A DNA stretch of 64,000 nt from DATHTS01 sp965219305 (GTDB taxonomy: Bacteria; Acidobacteriota; Blastocatellia; Pyrinomonadales; Pyrinomonadaceae): positions 4,773,233 to 4,837,232 of the forward strand of contig OZ244725.1 of the NCBI GenBank assembly GCA_965219305.1. Reading direction: 5' to 3'. Of the stretch, positions 16,490-25,434 are shown piece by piece. Both the position numbers and the translations under genes were made by a program. The notes under the pieces are model-generated. The model was given only the letters and a program-made list of their open reading frames with translations, was not told the origin of the DNA and searched no databases. Within the stretch, counting starts at the first letter, position 1. Each line of letters opens with the position of its first letter.

Positions 16490-18406
16490 CTAAGATGATG
16501 AACTGCCATCGTTCTGTTTGTTTTCAGCAGGATATATTTGCATCAACTGCGGCATTATTTGATGCTTTATCGGCTCCGTTGCCAATACCGCAGTTTTAAT
16601 TGTGCCGCCTGTTTGATCTTTGGTATATCCTGAAATATTCCAAGGAATTTCAATGTTATCAAACTTCATAAAATATTCTAAATAACGATTCGCACCGCCG
16701 CCCATTAATTTACTTGCGGCGTTATCCGGCATTTTGCTCGCAACATTATTCGGCATTTTGCTCGCCGGGTTATCAGGTATTTTCTTATCAGAATCGTTCG
16801 AAGCATCTGTAGTATTGGTCGTATCATACTGGTAAGAATAATGTATTCTGTCTTTTTTTTGCGTCTGCTTGATAATACTTTTCCGGTAACTGATTTCTCC
16901 GACAAATTTGATTAAAAAATCTTTCCACTTTTGTCCCGTCTCTTGATTTTGCACAAAACTTAATTTTTCATAATCCTTTTCCGAAACGCTGTAAGCCGAA
17001 GACGACCACGGAAAGAACAGCGAAATCCCGTTTGAATATTGATATCTTCCGCCGCTGAAACCGCCGAGAATGATGCAAACTTTGAGTGCTGTCAAAACCG
17101 AATCGCACGCCTGCGAAACAGAATCTAAATTACCGTTGAGAGAAGTGTCATTTAATTTCTTTAAATCCGTTTTCAGAGATTCGACTTCCGCTTTGAGAAG
17201 TTCGCAAAAATCCCCGAGATCGACATTTTGCTCGAACATATAAGACTGGCAATCTTTACGAACGTTAAGAATAATTCTTTTCATCTGCCTGTAAAGCGTA
17301 TTTTCGGTTTTAAAGCAATCGAGAATTTTATCACACAGTTCCGCAAAAGATGTGTTCAAACCGTCGAGTTTGCTCAAATCCCACGCCGCCAAATCTACCG
17401 ACGAACCGCCGATTGTGTATCGGTCCTGCTCCTCGATAAAATTTCTGACGAATGTTTCGGCGAGTTCTTTGGCATCCATTACTTTAGATACATTCTCAGC
17501 AGTTTTTATTTTCAAATCTTTAAGAATTTCCGCGTATGACCAACCGGCATTCGGAACACTGCCTTCGGAGGCGATCATCGTTTCGGCATAGTTTTTGAAT
17601 TGATTGCCGACTTCGAGCATACTCATCACGCAGCTGTCGAAGCCGAGAATTCCCAACTTTTTGCCGAGAATTTCTTTGTTGCTATTTTCCAAAAAATCGA
17701 GTTCCTGTTCGAGTTCTTTTTTTTCAGCTTCTTTTTTACTTAAATCAATTGCATTCTCTTCTGAATTTTCTGTAAGAGTTTTGATAGTATCTTCTACCGC
17801 CTTAATTTCCAGTTTTTTGGCTTTAATTAATGTTAAAGTTTGATTAACCCTCGATTCATCATCTAAACCGGTTTGCGAATTCGTAATTCTGTCCAAAATC
17901 CAATCTATATCCTCCATAGACATCGTATGATTCGAAGATTCGTCTTTTAACATTCCGATGCTTTGAAAACCGAAAGAATGTCCTGAAAAAATGAACCCGT
18001 AGTTTTCGGCTTGACGTTTTTGTGTGTGGACACACCAATTTATAAAATTCACAACGGAATATTTCAACGCCGAATCTTCGTCAAATTCTTCTTCGACTTT
18101 GTATAATTTGTTTTCAACCGCATACGAACGAAAATAAAGTTTTTGATCGTTCAGTTTTACACTCGGATCGAACTCCGAAAAATCGCAGTATAAAGTAGGA
18201 ATCGCCGGAGAATATCCGTCATAATAAACCAAAAGATTTAATTCGCTCTTATTTTTATTCGCAATGTCTCTGATCTTTTGCAGAGCGTAAACCATATCCA
18301 AACTCAGATTATTATCGCCGGACATATAAATCATAATCGTCCAGTCTTTATTGTTTAGCGGCTCTGTTGAACTCATTGATGTTAAATCTGGTGTTTGTGT
18401 ATTCAT
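16490..18406 (-). CDS. clostripain-like C11 cysteine peptidase with coiled-coil insert
   Basis: A 638-residue protein without signal peptide. It opens with the C11 signature DWTIMIYMSGDNNL (21-34). His 143 lies in FSGHSFG, and Cys 259 in LGFDSCVMSMLEV, the two catalytic positions of the clostripain/caspase fold; most relatives have GHG or NHG, so the Ser after His is unusual. Between them sits a charged coiled coil (about 191-246) not typical of C11. A low-complexity segment near residues 550-575 has three copies of an (I/M)P(D/N)N.ASK unit. The protein presumably cuts after Arg or Lys, as the family does. It sits between the Cys-rich lipoprotein gene and the CHAT gene. Confidence 0.85.
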   Translation of the reverse strand: MNTQTPDLTSMSSTEPLNNKDWTIMIYMSGDNNLSLDMVYALQKIRDIANKNKSELNLLVYYDGYSPAIPTLYCDFSEFDPSVKLNDQKLYFRSYAVENKLYKVEEEFDEDSALKYSVVNFINWCVHTQKRQAENYGFIFSGHSFGFQSIGMLKDESSNHTMSMEDIDWILDRITNSQTGLDDESRVNQTLTLIKAKKLEIKAVEDTIKTLTENSEENAIDLSKKEAEKKELEQELDFLENSNKEILGKKLGILGFDSCVMSMLEVGNQFKNYAETMIASEGSVPNAGWSYAEILKDLKIKTAENVSKVMDAKELAETFVRNFIEEQDRYTIGGSSVDLAAWDLSKLDGLNTSFAELCDKILDCFKTENTLYRQMKRIILNVRKDCQSYMFEQNVDLGDFCELLKAEVESLKTDLKKLNDTSLNGNLDSVSQACDSVLTALKVCIILGGFSGGRYQYSNGISLFFPWSSSAYSVSEKDYEKLSFVQNQETGQKWKDFLIKFVGEISYRKSIIKQTQKKDRIHYSYQYDTTNTTDASNDSDKKIPDNPASKMPNNVASKMPDNAASKLMGGGANRYLEYFMKFDNIEIPWNISGYTKDQTGGTIKTAVLATEPIKHQIMPQLMQIYPAENKQNDGSSSS

Positions 18407-18484
18407 ATTTTTTTTCGTTAAAATCAGTAGAATCGTGGAAAATGTTTTAATTTTTGCCGTCCTAAATTTTCTCGGGAACGATTT

Positions 18485-18706
18485 TTAATTTCCGCCGCAG
18501 TTTTGCTTTCTCGGAATACACGCATCGCCGCACGGTTTCGTTCCCGCCGGACAGCCGCGCGTCGTTTCGGGTGTCGAATTTGCTGCCGGTGTCGGCGTTG
18601 ACGCTGCGTTTTGTTCGGAATTCGCCGTTTGACGACAGGCGACCGCGAAAATGACCGCCGTCAGTAAAATGAGTCCCGTTGATGCTTTTATAAATTTTTT
18701 ATTCAT
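18485..18706 (-). CDS. small Cys-rich lipoprotein
   Basis: A 73-residue protein. Residues 1-24 form a lipoprotein signal ending FAVAC. A Thr/Pro/Asn-rich linker (about 30-50) leads to a compact cysteine motif, CPAGTKPCGDACIPRKQNC, with four cysteines that could make two disulfides. I have no named family for it. It sits between the kinase and the C11 peptidase, 78 and 72 bases from each, on the same strand, so it is probably cotranscribed and might be a surface sensor or inhibitor for the system; that is inference. Confidence 0.75.
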   Translation of the reverse strand: MNKKFIKASTGLILLTAVIFAVACRQTANSEQNAASTPTPAANSTPETTRGCPAGTKPCGDACIPRKQNCGGN

Positions 18707-18778
18707 TCTAAATTTTCCGTCCGTGTTAAATTTATTCCTATTTAATAACGCAACACCTGATAGAAAAACGGCTCAAAG

Positions 18779-21700
18779 TCATTTGAAATCCTCGATCATC
18801 GAAAGAATCGTAAAGCGCGTCTGTTTGGCGAAAAAAATCTTTTTGCCGTCGGGCGACCACGAAAGTTTTGAGAAAAAAAGGTGCGGATCGTTATTTTTGG
18901 TCAAAACTTTCGGATTGCCGCCGCTTTTACTCGGAACAATCGAAATATCGTCATTTTCTTTTAATCGCGATACGAAAGCAATATTAGCGTGGTCGGGCGA
19001 AAGTTCGATGTTGTAATAATAAGCGTTTTTCAAGTCGTGCAATAATTTTTTCTCGCCTGTTTCGAGCGAGATCGCGTAAAGCGAAATGTTTGGCGGAAGC
19101 GAACTAAATTTGCTCGAAGATGCGTAAATTATTTCCCGCTCGTTTTCCGAAAAACCGATCAGACGGGCGATGCCGGTCGTTTCGTAAACTTTCGTTTTTT
19201 CCTTCGCTTCACGATTGTAAATCCAGAATGTGCGAACGGTTTTTCCGTCGGAGTTCGGCTCGTTGGAAACCGTATAAAAAGCGATTCTTGTCCCGTCCGA
19301 CGAAAAAATCGGCGAGAAAAGCAAAAGATTTTCGTCCGCGAAATCCGTGAGTTTTTCATCATTAGAACCGTCCGCCGAAACGAGCCGGATATTCGAGCCG
19401 CCGTCGTCGCTGAAAATATACGCGATTTCATCGGCGACGGGCGACCAAGCGTAATACGAGGTTTCGATCGTGTTATACGGCGAAAGCGTAAAACCGATCG
19501 TGTCTATGCCGCCGCCAATACCCGCAATGTTTTTAGGATTGCCGCCGGAACTTTTCACCGTCCAAATCTCAGTGTTTTCGCCGTTTGTTTTCAAATAGGC
19601 GACGTTTTTTCCGTCCGCCGAAAATTCCGGCAAAAAACCGTCTTCCGCGAGTTGGACGGGCGTTGAATCGGCAGAGATTTTCTTTGAAACAATCTCGCCG
19701 TGCAGAAGTTTATTCGCCTGACTCAAATTTTTGATTGATTGAAAAACGACCGTCTGATTGTCGGGCGAAACCGTCTGCCACATCTCGGAATTCAGATCGG
19801 CGTTGAAAAGTTTTTCTTCCGAATTTTCAACGTCCGAAAACCAGAGATTCGAATCTTCCTGCGCCGAGCCGAAAAGAATTTTCAGTCCGTCGGCGGAAAC
19901 GTCCTGAACGATGCTGTCTTTGCCGCCGAAAGTAATTTGAACGGGCTGACTTTTTGCTCCGATATTAACGGCAAAAATCTGATAAACTCCGCCGGAAATT
20001 GCGCTATACAAAAGTCTTTCGCCGTCGGTATGCCATTTTATTTCGTTAATTTCGTTTTCGGTCGCCGTGATTTCCGAAGTTTTCGATTCGCCGATTTCCT
20101 TGACGAAAATTTTCCATTTTTCCGCCTCGTTCGAGATGTAAGCGATTCGCTTTTCATCGGCGGAAACGGCGATTTTGTTTATATTTTCATTGTTTGCATC
20201 GAAATTTGTCAGATTTTTTGTTTCCTTTTTTTCAGCATCAAAAGCGAAAAGATTGTGTTCGGATTCATAATAAATTTTTCCGCTTTTCGACCAGAGTTTT
20301 AATATCGCGCCCGCATCCTTGAGGCTCGTAACGAGTTTTGAATTTCCGCCAAGAACCGGAACGCGCCGGATTCCGTTTTCGCCGTCGCGGTTTGAAATGA
20401 ACGCGATCTCGTCACCGTTCGGCGAGAAAACCGGATATTTATTTTCAAACTCGTCCTTCGTCACCTGAACCGCGTCGCCCGCGTTCGTCTGCTTGATCCA
20501 GATGCTGTTTTTGCCCGAACGGGTCGAAGAAAAAGCGACGGTTTTGCCGTCCGGCGAAAACGCTCCGCTGCTGAAAAGCTCGCCCGGCGAACTGCTCCAG
20601 TTGGCAATTTCCTTGACCGGAAATGAGTTTCCCGCGTAATTTTGATTGTTTTTCGTCCCGCTTGTCAGCCACCAAACCGACGCGGCAACAATTCCCGTAG
20701 CCAAAAGCAGCAATGCACCGGAAATATAAAAAAATCGTTTATTTTTTACGGCAATCTCTTCCGACTGGCGGGCGATTGCTTCCGACTTTGTGCGGTGAAC
20801 TTCCTGACTGAGTTTTGATTCGAATTTTAATTCATCTTTTAATTCTTTAAGATCGGCTAAAAGAATTTTTACATTTTGGTAGCGTTCGTCCGTTTTTTTG
20901 CGGAGAGTTTTTTCAATAATGCGTTTGAGACTTTCCGGGATTTTTTCTCCGTTTGTCTCATCTATCGGCGGCGGTTTTTCTTTGAGAATCGCGGCGAGAA
21001 CTTCAATTTGATTATTACCGGAAAACGGAGATTTTCCCGTTATCATTTCGTAAAGCAAAATTCCGAAACTGAATATGTCCGAACGGGCATCAGTTTTTTT
21101 TCCGCTCGCCTGCTCCGGCGACATATAATTGAGCGTTCCCAAAATCATTCCGGGAGTTGTGTGGACTTGTGCAGTCGTCTCTAAATTTCGCTCAAAAACG
21201 CCTTCCGAATTTTTAGAAATCGTTTTGGCAAGTCCGAAATCCAGAACTTTAACGATTCCGTCCCGGCGAATCATTACGTTATCCGGTTTTATATCGCGGT
21301 GAACGATTCCCGCTTCGTGCGCCGCCGCGAGAGCCGAAGCGATTTGAATCGCAATTTTAACAACATTCAGAAGAGAAATTTTCTCCCGGTTAATTTTTTT
21401 TGAAAGCGTTTCGCCGTCTATAAACTCGCTGACGACGTAGAAAGTGTTTTCCTGTTTGCTCGCTTCGAAAACGGTGATTATATTCGGGTGATTGAGAGCG
21501 GAAGCGGATTTTGCTTCCCGGACGAATCTTTTAAGGCGTTCTTCATCCTGACTGAATTCTTTGCTCAAAACCTTGATCGCCACTTTTCGTTCAAGCCGCG
21601 TGTCATCAGCCAGATAAACTTCGCCCATTCCGCCCTGACCGATTTTTCTGACTATTTTGTAATGAGAAAAATATTCGCCGCTTTCGTTTTCGGCTAAAAA

Positions 21701-21931
21701 ATTTGTCAGGTCTTTTTCATATTCCGCTTTGATGACGACTTCCGCCATCTGCGCCATCGCCGGTTCTTCTAAAAATTCGGCATCTTGGTTTTTGAGCAGC
21801 CGCTCAACCTGAAAACGCAGATTTTCATCGTCTTGATATTGTTTATTTAAAAAATCGGCGCGTTCGTTCGGCGAAAGTTCGATTGCTTCCTGAAAAATTT
21901 TTTTTACCTTTTGGTATTCTTGAGGATTCAT
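18779..21931 (-). CDS. transmembrane Ser/Thr protein kinase with TolB-like propeller
   Basis: A 1050-residue protein. Residues 1-80 are a helical leader common in acidobacterial kinases. The kinase domain spans about 90-360: IGQGGMGEVY, VAIK (Lys 120), HRDIKPDN (211-218), DFG (231-233) and GTLNYMSPEQ. One span (about 400-422, ISGALLLLATGIVAASVWW) puts the remaining ~620 residues outside. These are PD40/TolB-type blades with repeated FSPDG, FSADGK and WSPDGKKI motifs. Family role: sensing by the propeller and phosphorylation of cytoplasmic targets. It starts 2 bases after the ECF sigma gene, so the two are translationally linked. Confidence 0.95.
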   Translation of the reverse strand: MNPQEYQKVKKIFQEAIELSPNERADFLNKQYQDDENLRFQVERLLKNQDAEFLEEPAMAQMAEVVIKAEYEKDLTNFLAENESGEYFSHYKIVRKIGQGGMGEVYLADDTRLERKVAIKVLSKEFSQDEERLKRFVREAKSASALNHPNIITVFEASKQENTFYVVSEFIDGETLSKKINREKISLLNVVKIAIQIASALAAAHEAGIVHRDIKPDNVMIRRDGIVKVLDFGLAKTISKNSEGVFERNLETTAQVHTTPGMILGTLNYMSPEQASGKKTDARSDIFSFGILLYEMITGKSPFSGNNQIEVLAAILKEKPPPIDETNGEKIPESLKRIIEKTLRKKTDERYQNVKILLADLKELKDELKFESKLSQEVHRTKSEAIARQSEEIAVKNKRFFYISGALLLLATGIVAASVWWLTSGTKNNQNYAGNSFPVKEIANWSSSPGELFSSGAFSPDGKTVAFSSTRSGKNSIWIKQTNAGDAVQVTKDEFENKYPVFSPNGDEIAFISNRDGENGIRRVPVLGGNSKLVTSLKDAGAILKLWSKSGKIYYESEHNLFAFDAEKKETKNLTNFDANNENINKIAVSADEKRIAYISNEAEKWKIFVKEIGESKTSEITATENEINEIKWHTDGERLLYSAISGGVYQIFAVNIGAKSQPVQITFGGKDSIVQDVSADGLKILFGSAQEDSNLWFSDVENSEEKLFNADLNSEMWQTVSPDNQTVVFQSIKNLSQANKLLHGEIVSKKISADSTPVQLAEDGFLPEFSADGKNVAYLKTNGENTEIWTVKSSGGNPKNIAGIGGGIDTIGFTLSPYNTIETSYYAWSPVADEIAYIFSDDGGSNIRLVSADGSNDEKLTDFADENLLLFSPIFSSDGTRIAFYTVSNEPNSDGKTVRTFWIYNREAKEKTKVYETTGIARLIGFSENEREIIYASSSKFSSLPPNISLYAISLETGEKKLLHDLKNAYYYNIELSPDHANIAFVSRLKENDDISIVPSKSGGNPKVLTKNNDPHLFFSKLSWSPDGKKIFFAKQTRFTILSMIEDFK

Positions 21932-21933
21932 CT

Positions 21934-22515
21934 CTATTCATTTTCGCTCAATTCAGCCCGCAGCCAGCTTTTCGCCATCGTCCATTCGCGTTTGACCGTC
22001 GCCACGGAAATTTTCAAAACCTCGGCGGTTTCATCATTTGTCAAACCGCTGAAATAGCGCAATTCGACAATGCGTGACTGACGTGCATCCAATTTAGCCA
22101 GCTCTTCCAACGCCCGGTCGAGATCAAGCAGATCAATCTCACGGTCTTTCACAGCAACGTGAATGGCTGTTTCGAGCGGCAGATTTTCATCTTTGCCGCC
22201 GCGTTTGAGGCGATTTCTCTCTTTTGCATAATTAACCAGAATACGCCGCATCATCGTCGCCGACAAAGCGAAAAAATGAGCGCGATTTTGCCAGTCAACA
22301 GAGTTTTGCTCGATCAGACGCAGATACGCTTCGTGAACGAGCGCGGTCGTCTGCAATGTGTGATCGTGCCTTTCTTTATTTAAAAAACTGTGAGCCTGCC
22401 GCCTGAGTTCATCGTAAACAAAAGGCATAAGTTCATCCATCGCTTTCCGATCTCCGTTGCTGCAAGCCTTCAGCAAACTGGTTATGACTGTGCTGTTTCT
22501 GCTCAAATTATTCAT
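21934..22515 (-). CDS. ECF-type sigma-70 factor (acidobacterial/planctomycete subfamily)
   Basis: A 193-residue sigma factor. Region 2 is near residues 25-95 (VYDELRRQAHSFLNKER, ALVHEAYLRLIEQ, FFALSATMMRRILVNYAKERN) and region 4 near 130-190 (LDARQSRIVELRYFSGLTNDETAEVLKISVATVKREW). This matches the TIGR02999-type group found in Acidobacteria and Planctomycetes, often encoded next to Ser/Thr kinases. No anti-sigma gene is present; the neighbouring kinase may control its activity by phosphorylation, as proposed for related groups. It is the first gene of the minus-strand cluster. Confidence 0.93.
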   Translation of the reverse strand: MNNLSRNSTVITSLLKACSNGDRKAMDELMPFVYDELRRQAHSFLNKERHDHTLQTTALVHEAYLRLIEQNSVDWQNRAHFFALSATMMRRILVNYAKERNRLKRGGKDENLPLETAIHVAVKDREIDLLDLDRALEELAKLDARQSRIVELRYFSGLTNDETAEVLKISVATVKREWTMAKSWLRAELSENE

Positions 22516-22720
22516 TTATAACCGAGTGATCTTACTGAGGGGTTTGAACACAAAAGAAAAAAGATGCAATTCCTATAATTTTTCAGTATTGTCTAGTGAA
22601 AGTTGGGAATTATCTTAACACAGAAGACTAGATTTTTATACAAAGTATTGCTTAAGTTGGAACAGACAGTTTTTGAACAAAAAATGAATTAACTTTTATT
22701 ATTAATTTAAACTAAATTAT

Positions 22721-22773
22721 CTATACGAGATTTTCCGGCAAAACAAACGCGCCGAGATGCAGTTTGTCCGATT
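22721..22773 (-). pseudogene. 3'-end relic of an acyl-CoA carboxylase gene
   Basis: Read on the minus strand it encodes SDKLHLGAFVLPENLV and a stop. The intact carboxylase at 23815-25434 ends TDKPHLGAFVLPENL. About 40 bases align with four mismatches, and similarity stops beyond. The relic and the intact end bracket a segment of about 1.04 kb that holds the TPR gene at 22813-23715. Confidence 0.8.
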
Positions 22774-22812
22774 ACGTTAATTTATTAGCCATCAAATTAT
22801 GATTCTATTTAT

Positions 22813-23715
22813 TTACTTTTTCAGTTCAGCTATTTTTTCTTTTGCTTGATTTTGCGCGGCTTTGTCGCCGTATTTTAGTAACAATTCGTAGTATTTTAGT
22901 GAGTTCTTTTTGTCGTTTTTCAAAAAATATGCCCAAGCAATATTTCCGATGACTATAAAATCGGTCGGCGCAAGTTTTTCGGCTTTCAGCAGCGGCGTAA
23001 GCGCATTATCATAATCTTCCTTGAGCATATAATAAATTGCCAGATTCGACAGATTTTCCACGTTATCGGGATAGTATTTTAAAACGGCTTCTGCTATCTG
23101 CTTGAGAAAATTCGTGTTTTTGTCACCTGTTTCGTAGATTTGAACAAAATAATCCTGAACCGTAGATAGAAACATTTTTTGAGGATTTTCAATCGGTTTA
23201 CCGTTTAACCACAACCACTGATTTTTATTGATGTTCGAGTAATCTATAGCTTTAACAAGTTCATTTGTAAAACTTTCATAATCTTCAATTCTGCCAAACG
23301 CTGCGGTCTTGCCGAAACGCATATCGAGGCGATTCGGAAATTTTTCGATTCCTTTGCTGATGTATTCAATCGCTTTATCAAAGTCTTTTTTCTCATAGCT
23401 GACTTCAGTTCCGAGATACGCGACGACATTTTTATCATCTTCTTTCGTTATTTTGAGCGAATCTTTCGACTGCGGTTTAGAATTCAAACTCAAATTTTCC
23501 TGACGGCTTTTATTCAGGTAAAAATTAAAATATGAAACATAAAGTTCGGCATCGTCAGGCTTTTCTTTTTCCCACTTTTGCAGAAGTTTTTCTTGTCCGG
23601 CAATATCGTTTTTTTCAAAGAGAACTTTAAATTGAGATTGAAAATCTTTCTGTCCATATGCGATTTGCGATAGACAAGCCGATAAAAAAAAGGTTGCGAG
23701 AATATATTTTTTCAT
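22813..23715 (-). CDS. exported TPR-repeat protein
   Basis: A 300-residue protein. The start is set at ATG 23715, preceded by AAAGGAAA and giving a signal peptide (MKKYILATFFLSACLS, cleavage near IAYGQ); an upstream in-frame start would bury it. The rest is alpha-helical with TPR-like units: AELYVSYFNFYL, DFDKAIEYISKGIEKFPNR, VENLSNLAIYYMLKEDYDNALTPLLKAEKL and WAYFLKNDKKNSLKYYELLLKYG. It is probably a periplasmic scaffold with no catalytic motif. It lies in a segment bracketed by two copies of the carboxylase 3' end. Confidence 0.8.
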   Translation of the reverse strand: MKKYILATFFLSACLSQIAYGQKDFQSQFKVLFEKNDIAGQEKLLQKWEKEKPDDAELYVSYFNFYLNKSRQENLSLNSKPQSKDSLKITKEDDKNVVAYLGTEVSYEKKDFDKAIEYISKGIEKFPNRLDMRFGKTAAFGRIEDYESFTNELVKAIDYSNINKNQWLWLNGKPIENPQKMFLSTVQDYFVQIYETGDKNTNFLKQIAEAVLKYYPDNVENLSNLAIYYMLKEDYDNALTPLLKAEKLAPTDFIVIGNIAWAYFLKNDKKNSLKYYELLLKYGDKAAQNQAKEKIAELKK

Positions 23716-23814
23716 AATCAGAAAATTTCCTTTTATATTTTTACGTTTGAGCATTTTTTCAATTTAACTGTTTCTGAGCAGAATTGTAATGTGAGCATCC
23801 ACATAAAAGATAAT

Positions 23815-25434
23815 TTACAAATTCTCCGGCAAAACGAACGCACCGAGATGCGGTTTGTCCGTATTCAATGTAGTTTCAAGTGCAATCTTCAAAGAGTCTC
23901 TCAGATTTTCCGGCGTAACGATCGCGTCAACGAATCCACGCGCCGCCGCGTATTTTGCGTCTAATTCTTTATCATAAGTGTCGCGCACTTCGTCCATTTC
24001 GGCGAGCATTTCCGCGTCGGGTTCTTTGCCTTCTTTTGCAAGCCGCTCGATTTGCGTTCCGTAGATCGCCACCGCCGCCGAATCGCCTTCCATCACGCCC
24101 ATTCTGCCCGACGGCAAACTAAAAATAAAATCGGGATCGAAACCTTGTCCAGCCATCGCGTAATAACCCGCGCCGGAAGCGTGATTGATCGTCAGGACGA
24201 TTTTCGGCACGGTCGTCGTCGCCATCGCTTCGACAAATCTTGCGCCCGCGCGGATAATTCCCGAATGTTCCGCGTCCGCGCCGACCATAAAACCGGAAAC
24301 GTCCTGCACGAACAAAATCGGCGTGTTGTGGCGGTTACAGTTTTCGATGAAATACGCCGTTTTCTCCGCGCTTTCGGTGTAAACGATGCCGCCGAATTTC
24401 GGGGCTTTGCCTTTCTGCGCGACCATTCCGCGATGATTCGCAATTATTCCGCAATGAATTCCGGCAATCCGCGCCGTTCCGCAAATCATCTCTTTCGCAT
24501 AATCGGCTTGAAATTCGTCGAGTTTGCCGTCGTCCAAAAAGCAATTCAAAACCTCGCGCATATCATATCCGGCGCGATGGTCTTCGGGGAAAATCTCGTA
24601 AAGTTTCTCCGGCGCGTTTTCCGGTTCTTTCGACTCGATAATCGAAACTTTCGTCTGATGTTTATTGGGCAATTCCGTCACGAGTTGGCGAATTTTATCA
24701 ATACATTCCTGCTCGTCTTTAGTGTGATAATGCGCCACGCCGGAAATCGAATTATGCGTCATTGCGCCGCCGAGAGTTTCGTTGTCAATCGTCTGTCCCG
24801 TCGCGCCTTTGACCAAATTCGCGCCGCCCAAACCCATAAACGAAGTGCCTTCGACCATCAAGATCACGTCCGAGAGCGCAGGCAAATACGCGCCGCCCGC
24901 GACGCACATTCCCATTACAGCGGAAACCTGCGGAACTTTCAGATAACGGCGCATAATCGAGTTGTAATAAAAAATCCGCGCCGCGCCGTATTGACCGGGA
25001 AAAACGCCGCCCTGATACGGCAAATTCACGCCCGCCGAATCAACCAGATAAATGATCGGCACGCGATTCCGCATCGCAATTTCCTGCGCCCGAAGAATCT
25101 TTTTAATAGTTTCGGGATACCACGCGCCCGCTTTGATCGTCGCATCATTAGCGATCACAACCGCTTCGCGCCCGTGAATTTTCCCGATTGACGTAACAAC
25201 CGCCGCCGCCGGAGCTTTGCCGTCATATTCGTCATACGCGACGAGCAGACCGATTTCCTGTTGATATGCGTCTTTATCAAACAATAAATTAATGCGTTCA
25301 CGCGCCGTCAATTTGCCTTTCTGATGCAGCCTGTCAATTTTCGCCGCGCCGCCGCCCAAGTGTAGTTTTCTCTCTAATCTTTCAAACTCGTCGGAAAGTT
25401 CGCGCAGTCGTGATTTTTTTTTGGATGTTTTCAT
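23815..25434 (-). CDS. acyl-CoA carboxylase, carboxyltransferase (beta) subunit
   Basis: A 539-residue protein with both halves of the carboxyltransferase domain, like propionyl-CoA or methylcrotonyl-CoA carboxylase beta chains. Landmarks: KGKLTARERINLLFD, VDSAGVNLPYQ, GGAYLPALSD, GTSFMGLGGANLVKGATGQ, then HRGMVAQKGKAPKFGGIVY, QDVSGFMVG and GAGYYAMAG. It transfers CO2 from carboxybiotin to an acyl-CoA. Which acyl-CoA cannot be told; the VDSAGVNLP form fits the methylcrotonyl/geranyl or acyl-CoA group. No biotin subunit gene is next to it. Its ATG overlaps the stop of the upstream HNH gene by 4 bases. Confidence 0.93.
   Translation of the reverse strand: MKTSKKKSRLRELSDEFERLERKLHLGGGAAKIDRLHQKGKLTARERINLLFDKDAYQQEIGLLVAYDEYDGKAPAAAVVTSIGKIHGREAVVIANDATIKAGAWYPETIKKILRAQEIAMRNRVPIIYLVDSAGVNLPYQGGVFPGQYGAARIFYYNSIMRRYLKVPQVSAVMGMCVAGGAYLPALSDVILMVEGTSFMGLGGANLVKGATGQTIDNETLGGAMTHNSISGVAHYHTKDEQECIDKIRQLVTELPNKHQTKVSIIESKEPENAPEKLYEIFPEDHRAGYDMREVLNCFLDDGKLDEFQADYAKEMICGTARIAGIHCGIIANHRGMVAQKGKAPKFGGIVYTESAEKTAYFIENCNRHNTPILFVQDVSGFMVGADAEHSGIIRAGARFVEAMATTTVPKIVLTINHASGAGYYAMAGQGFDPDFIFSLPSGRMGVMEGDSAAVAIYGTQIERLAKEGKEPDAEMLAEMDEVRDTYDKELDAKYAAARGFVDAIVTPENLRDSLKIALETTLNTDKPHLGAFVLPENL

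Noticed and set aside
24052..25191. 379-residue open frame on the plus strand opposite the carboxylase
   Set aside because: It is antisense to a clear carboxylase gene, has Arg/His-rich shadow composition and no family motif.
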